43,221 bases of DNA from Bacteroidales bacterium UBA4345 (GTDB taxonomy: Bacteria; Bacteroidota; Bacteroidia; Bacteroidales; Paludibacteraceae): NCBI GenBank assembly GCA_002396385.1, contig DGTD01000038.1, positions 2,876-46,096 on the forward strand. Direction: 5' to 3'. Below the pieces are notes generated by a model. That model searched no databases, was not told where the DNA came from, and was given only the letters and a program-made list of their open reading frames with translations. Of the stretch, positions 42,943 through 43,221 are shown one piece after another (position 1 is the stretch's first letter; each line of letters opens with the position of its first letter). A program made the position numbers and the translations under genes.

Positions 42943-42973
42943 AAAAAAACGACCGTATTCAACGGCCGTTTTT
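42943..42973 (-). terminator. Terminator of the tmRNA gene
   Basis: The stem aaacgaccgt / acggccgttt has one G-U pair and a 5-nt loop, with a T run on the reverse strand, just beyond the tmRNA 3' end. Confidence 0.8.
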
Positions 42974-42974
42974 G

Positions 42975-43221
42975 TGGAGCTGGAGGGATTCGAACCCTCG
43001 TCCAAACGAGGAGCCAATAGGCTTTCTACATGCTTAGCTGCAGTTTAAATTTTCGAGTCGAAGCAAGACCTGAGCCATCCAACCGCGACCTTATCCTCTA
43101 AATCTCATCCTGTTTGCGAGGCCAAACAAGACTATCCCCGATTTATCTGCTCCTCCGTATCAAGTAGCCTCAGGGCATGGGCGCTTGGGAGAAGTCCCGT
43201 CTCAGCACCTGGTGCCGAGAT
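42975..43221 (-). ncRNA. ssrA: Transfer-messenger RNA, 3' part
   Basis: The reverse strand ends with the tRNA-like 3' domain: T-arm and loop (cgagGGTTCGAATCCctc), then the acceptor strand CAGCTCC and discriminator A, with CCA not encoded. Before it lie CTAAGCATGTAGAAAGCC and the pseudoknot region. tmRNA rescues stalled ribosomes and tags the incomplete peptide. The 5' end and the tag-coding segment are outside the window. tmRNA genes are common phage integration sites, and a phage remnant begins about 235 bp downstream. Confidence 0.9.

Noticed and set aside
42838..43020. Short forward frame running into the tmRNA gene
   Set aside because: It overlaps the tmRNA terminator and the T-arm; it is non-coding.
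1..43221. Diversity-generating retroelement, CRISPR array, tRNA genes, insertion sequence
   Set aside because: No reverse transcriptase, template/variable repeat pair, spacer array, tRNA cloverleaf or transposase is visible in this window.

Overview
The window joins a Mu-like, contractile-tailed (myovirus-type) prophage to a conserved chromosomal segment of a member of the Bacteroidetes, most likely order Bacteroidales. Support for the host: the type IX secretion genes porW and porX side by side, Bacteroidetes-style promoters (TTTG about 20 nt upstream of TAnnTTTG), an OmpH/Skp-like gene, a GGGP-synthase-type UbiA enzyme, and a partial tmRNA gene at the right edge. The prophage is visibly GC-rich and the host genes AT-rich. 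The genus cannot be fixed from the sequence.

Positions 1 to about 23,060 are the right part of the prophage; its left end lies outside the window. In order: the end of an unrecognised tail gene, tail-fibre and LamG-like tail genes (1-5200); an inverted HicAB toxin-antitoxin cassette (5234-5876); baseplate gpV and gp46-like genes, gpG-like, gp37-like, small and large terminase genes (6003-9983); a reverse-strand gp36-like plus lysis operon (10066-11873); then prohead protease/scaffold, major capsid, sheath, tube, tail-assembly chaperones, tape measure, portal and MuF head protein (11961-20866). A DNPPF methyltransferase-like gene and a tyrosine integrase end the prophage. The order is permuted relative to phage Mu, with portal and MuF after the tape measure. 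The chaperone pair carries a canonical A AAA AAC -1 slippery site. gpV has a one-base frameshift near its end. The integrase has an amber codon five residues before its catalytic tyrosine, so the prophage probably cannot excise with its own enzyme.

Positions 23,350 to 41,464 are host genes: PgeF, an M16 peptidase, a small membrane protein with an OmpH-like protein, an FAD dehydrogenase, LysE, a nitroreductase, a DUF2520/HAD/UbiA run, porW-porX, and on the reverse strand purM, an SH3-domain protein, an Ala-rich lipoprotein and an ion-channel-like protein.

Positions 41,649 to 42,740 hold a detached second copy of the prophage's MuF-tail/methyltransferase junction. It has the same upstream arm and the same downstream arm (promoter region plus start of the methyltransferase), but a completely different C-terminal toxin-like domain between them. 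It sits between the channel gene and the tmRNA gene. It looks like an orphan toxin-tip cassette of a phage MuF polymorphic toxin system, with homology arms that could allow exchange with the resident MuF gene. This is the most interesting feature of the window.
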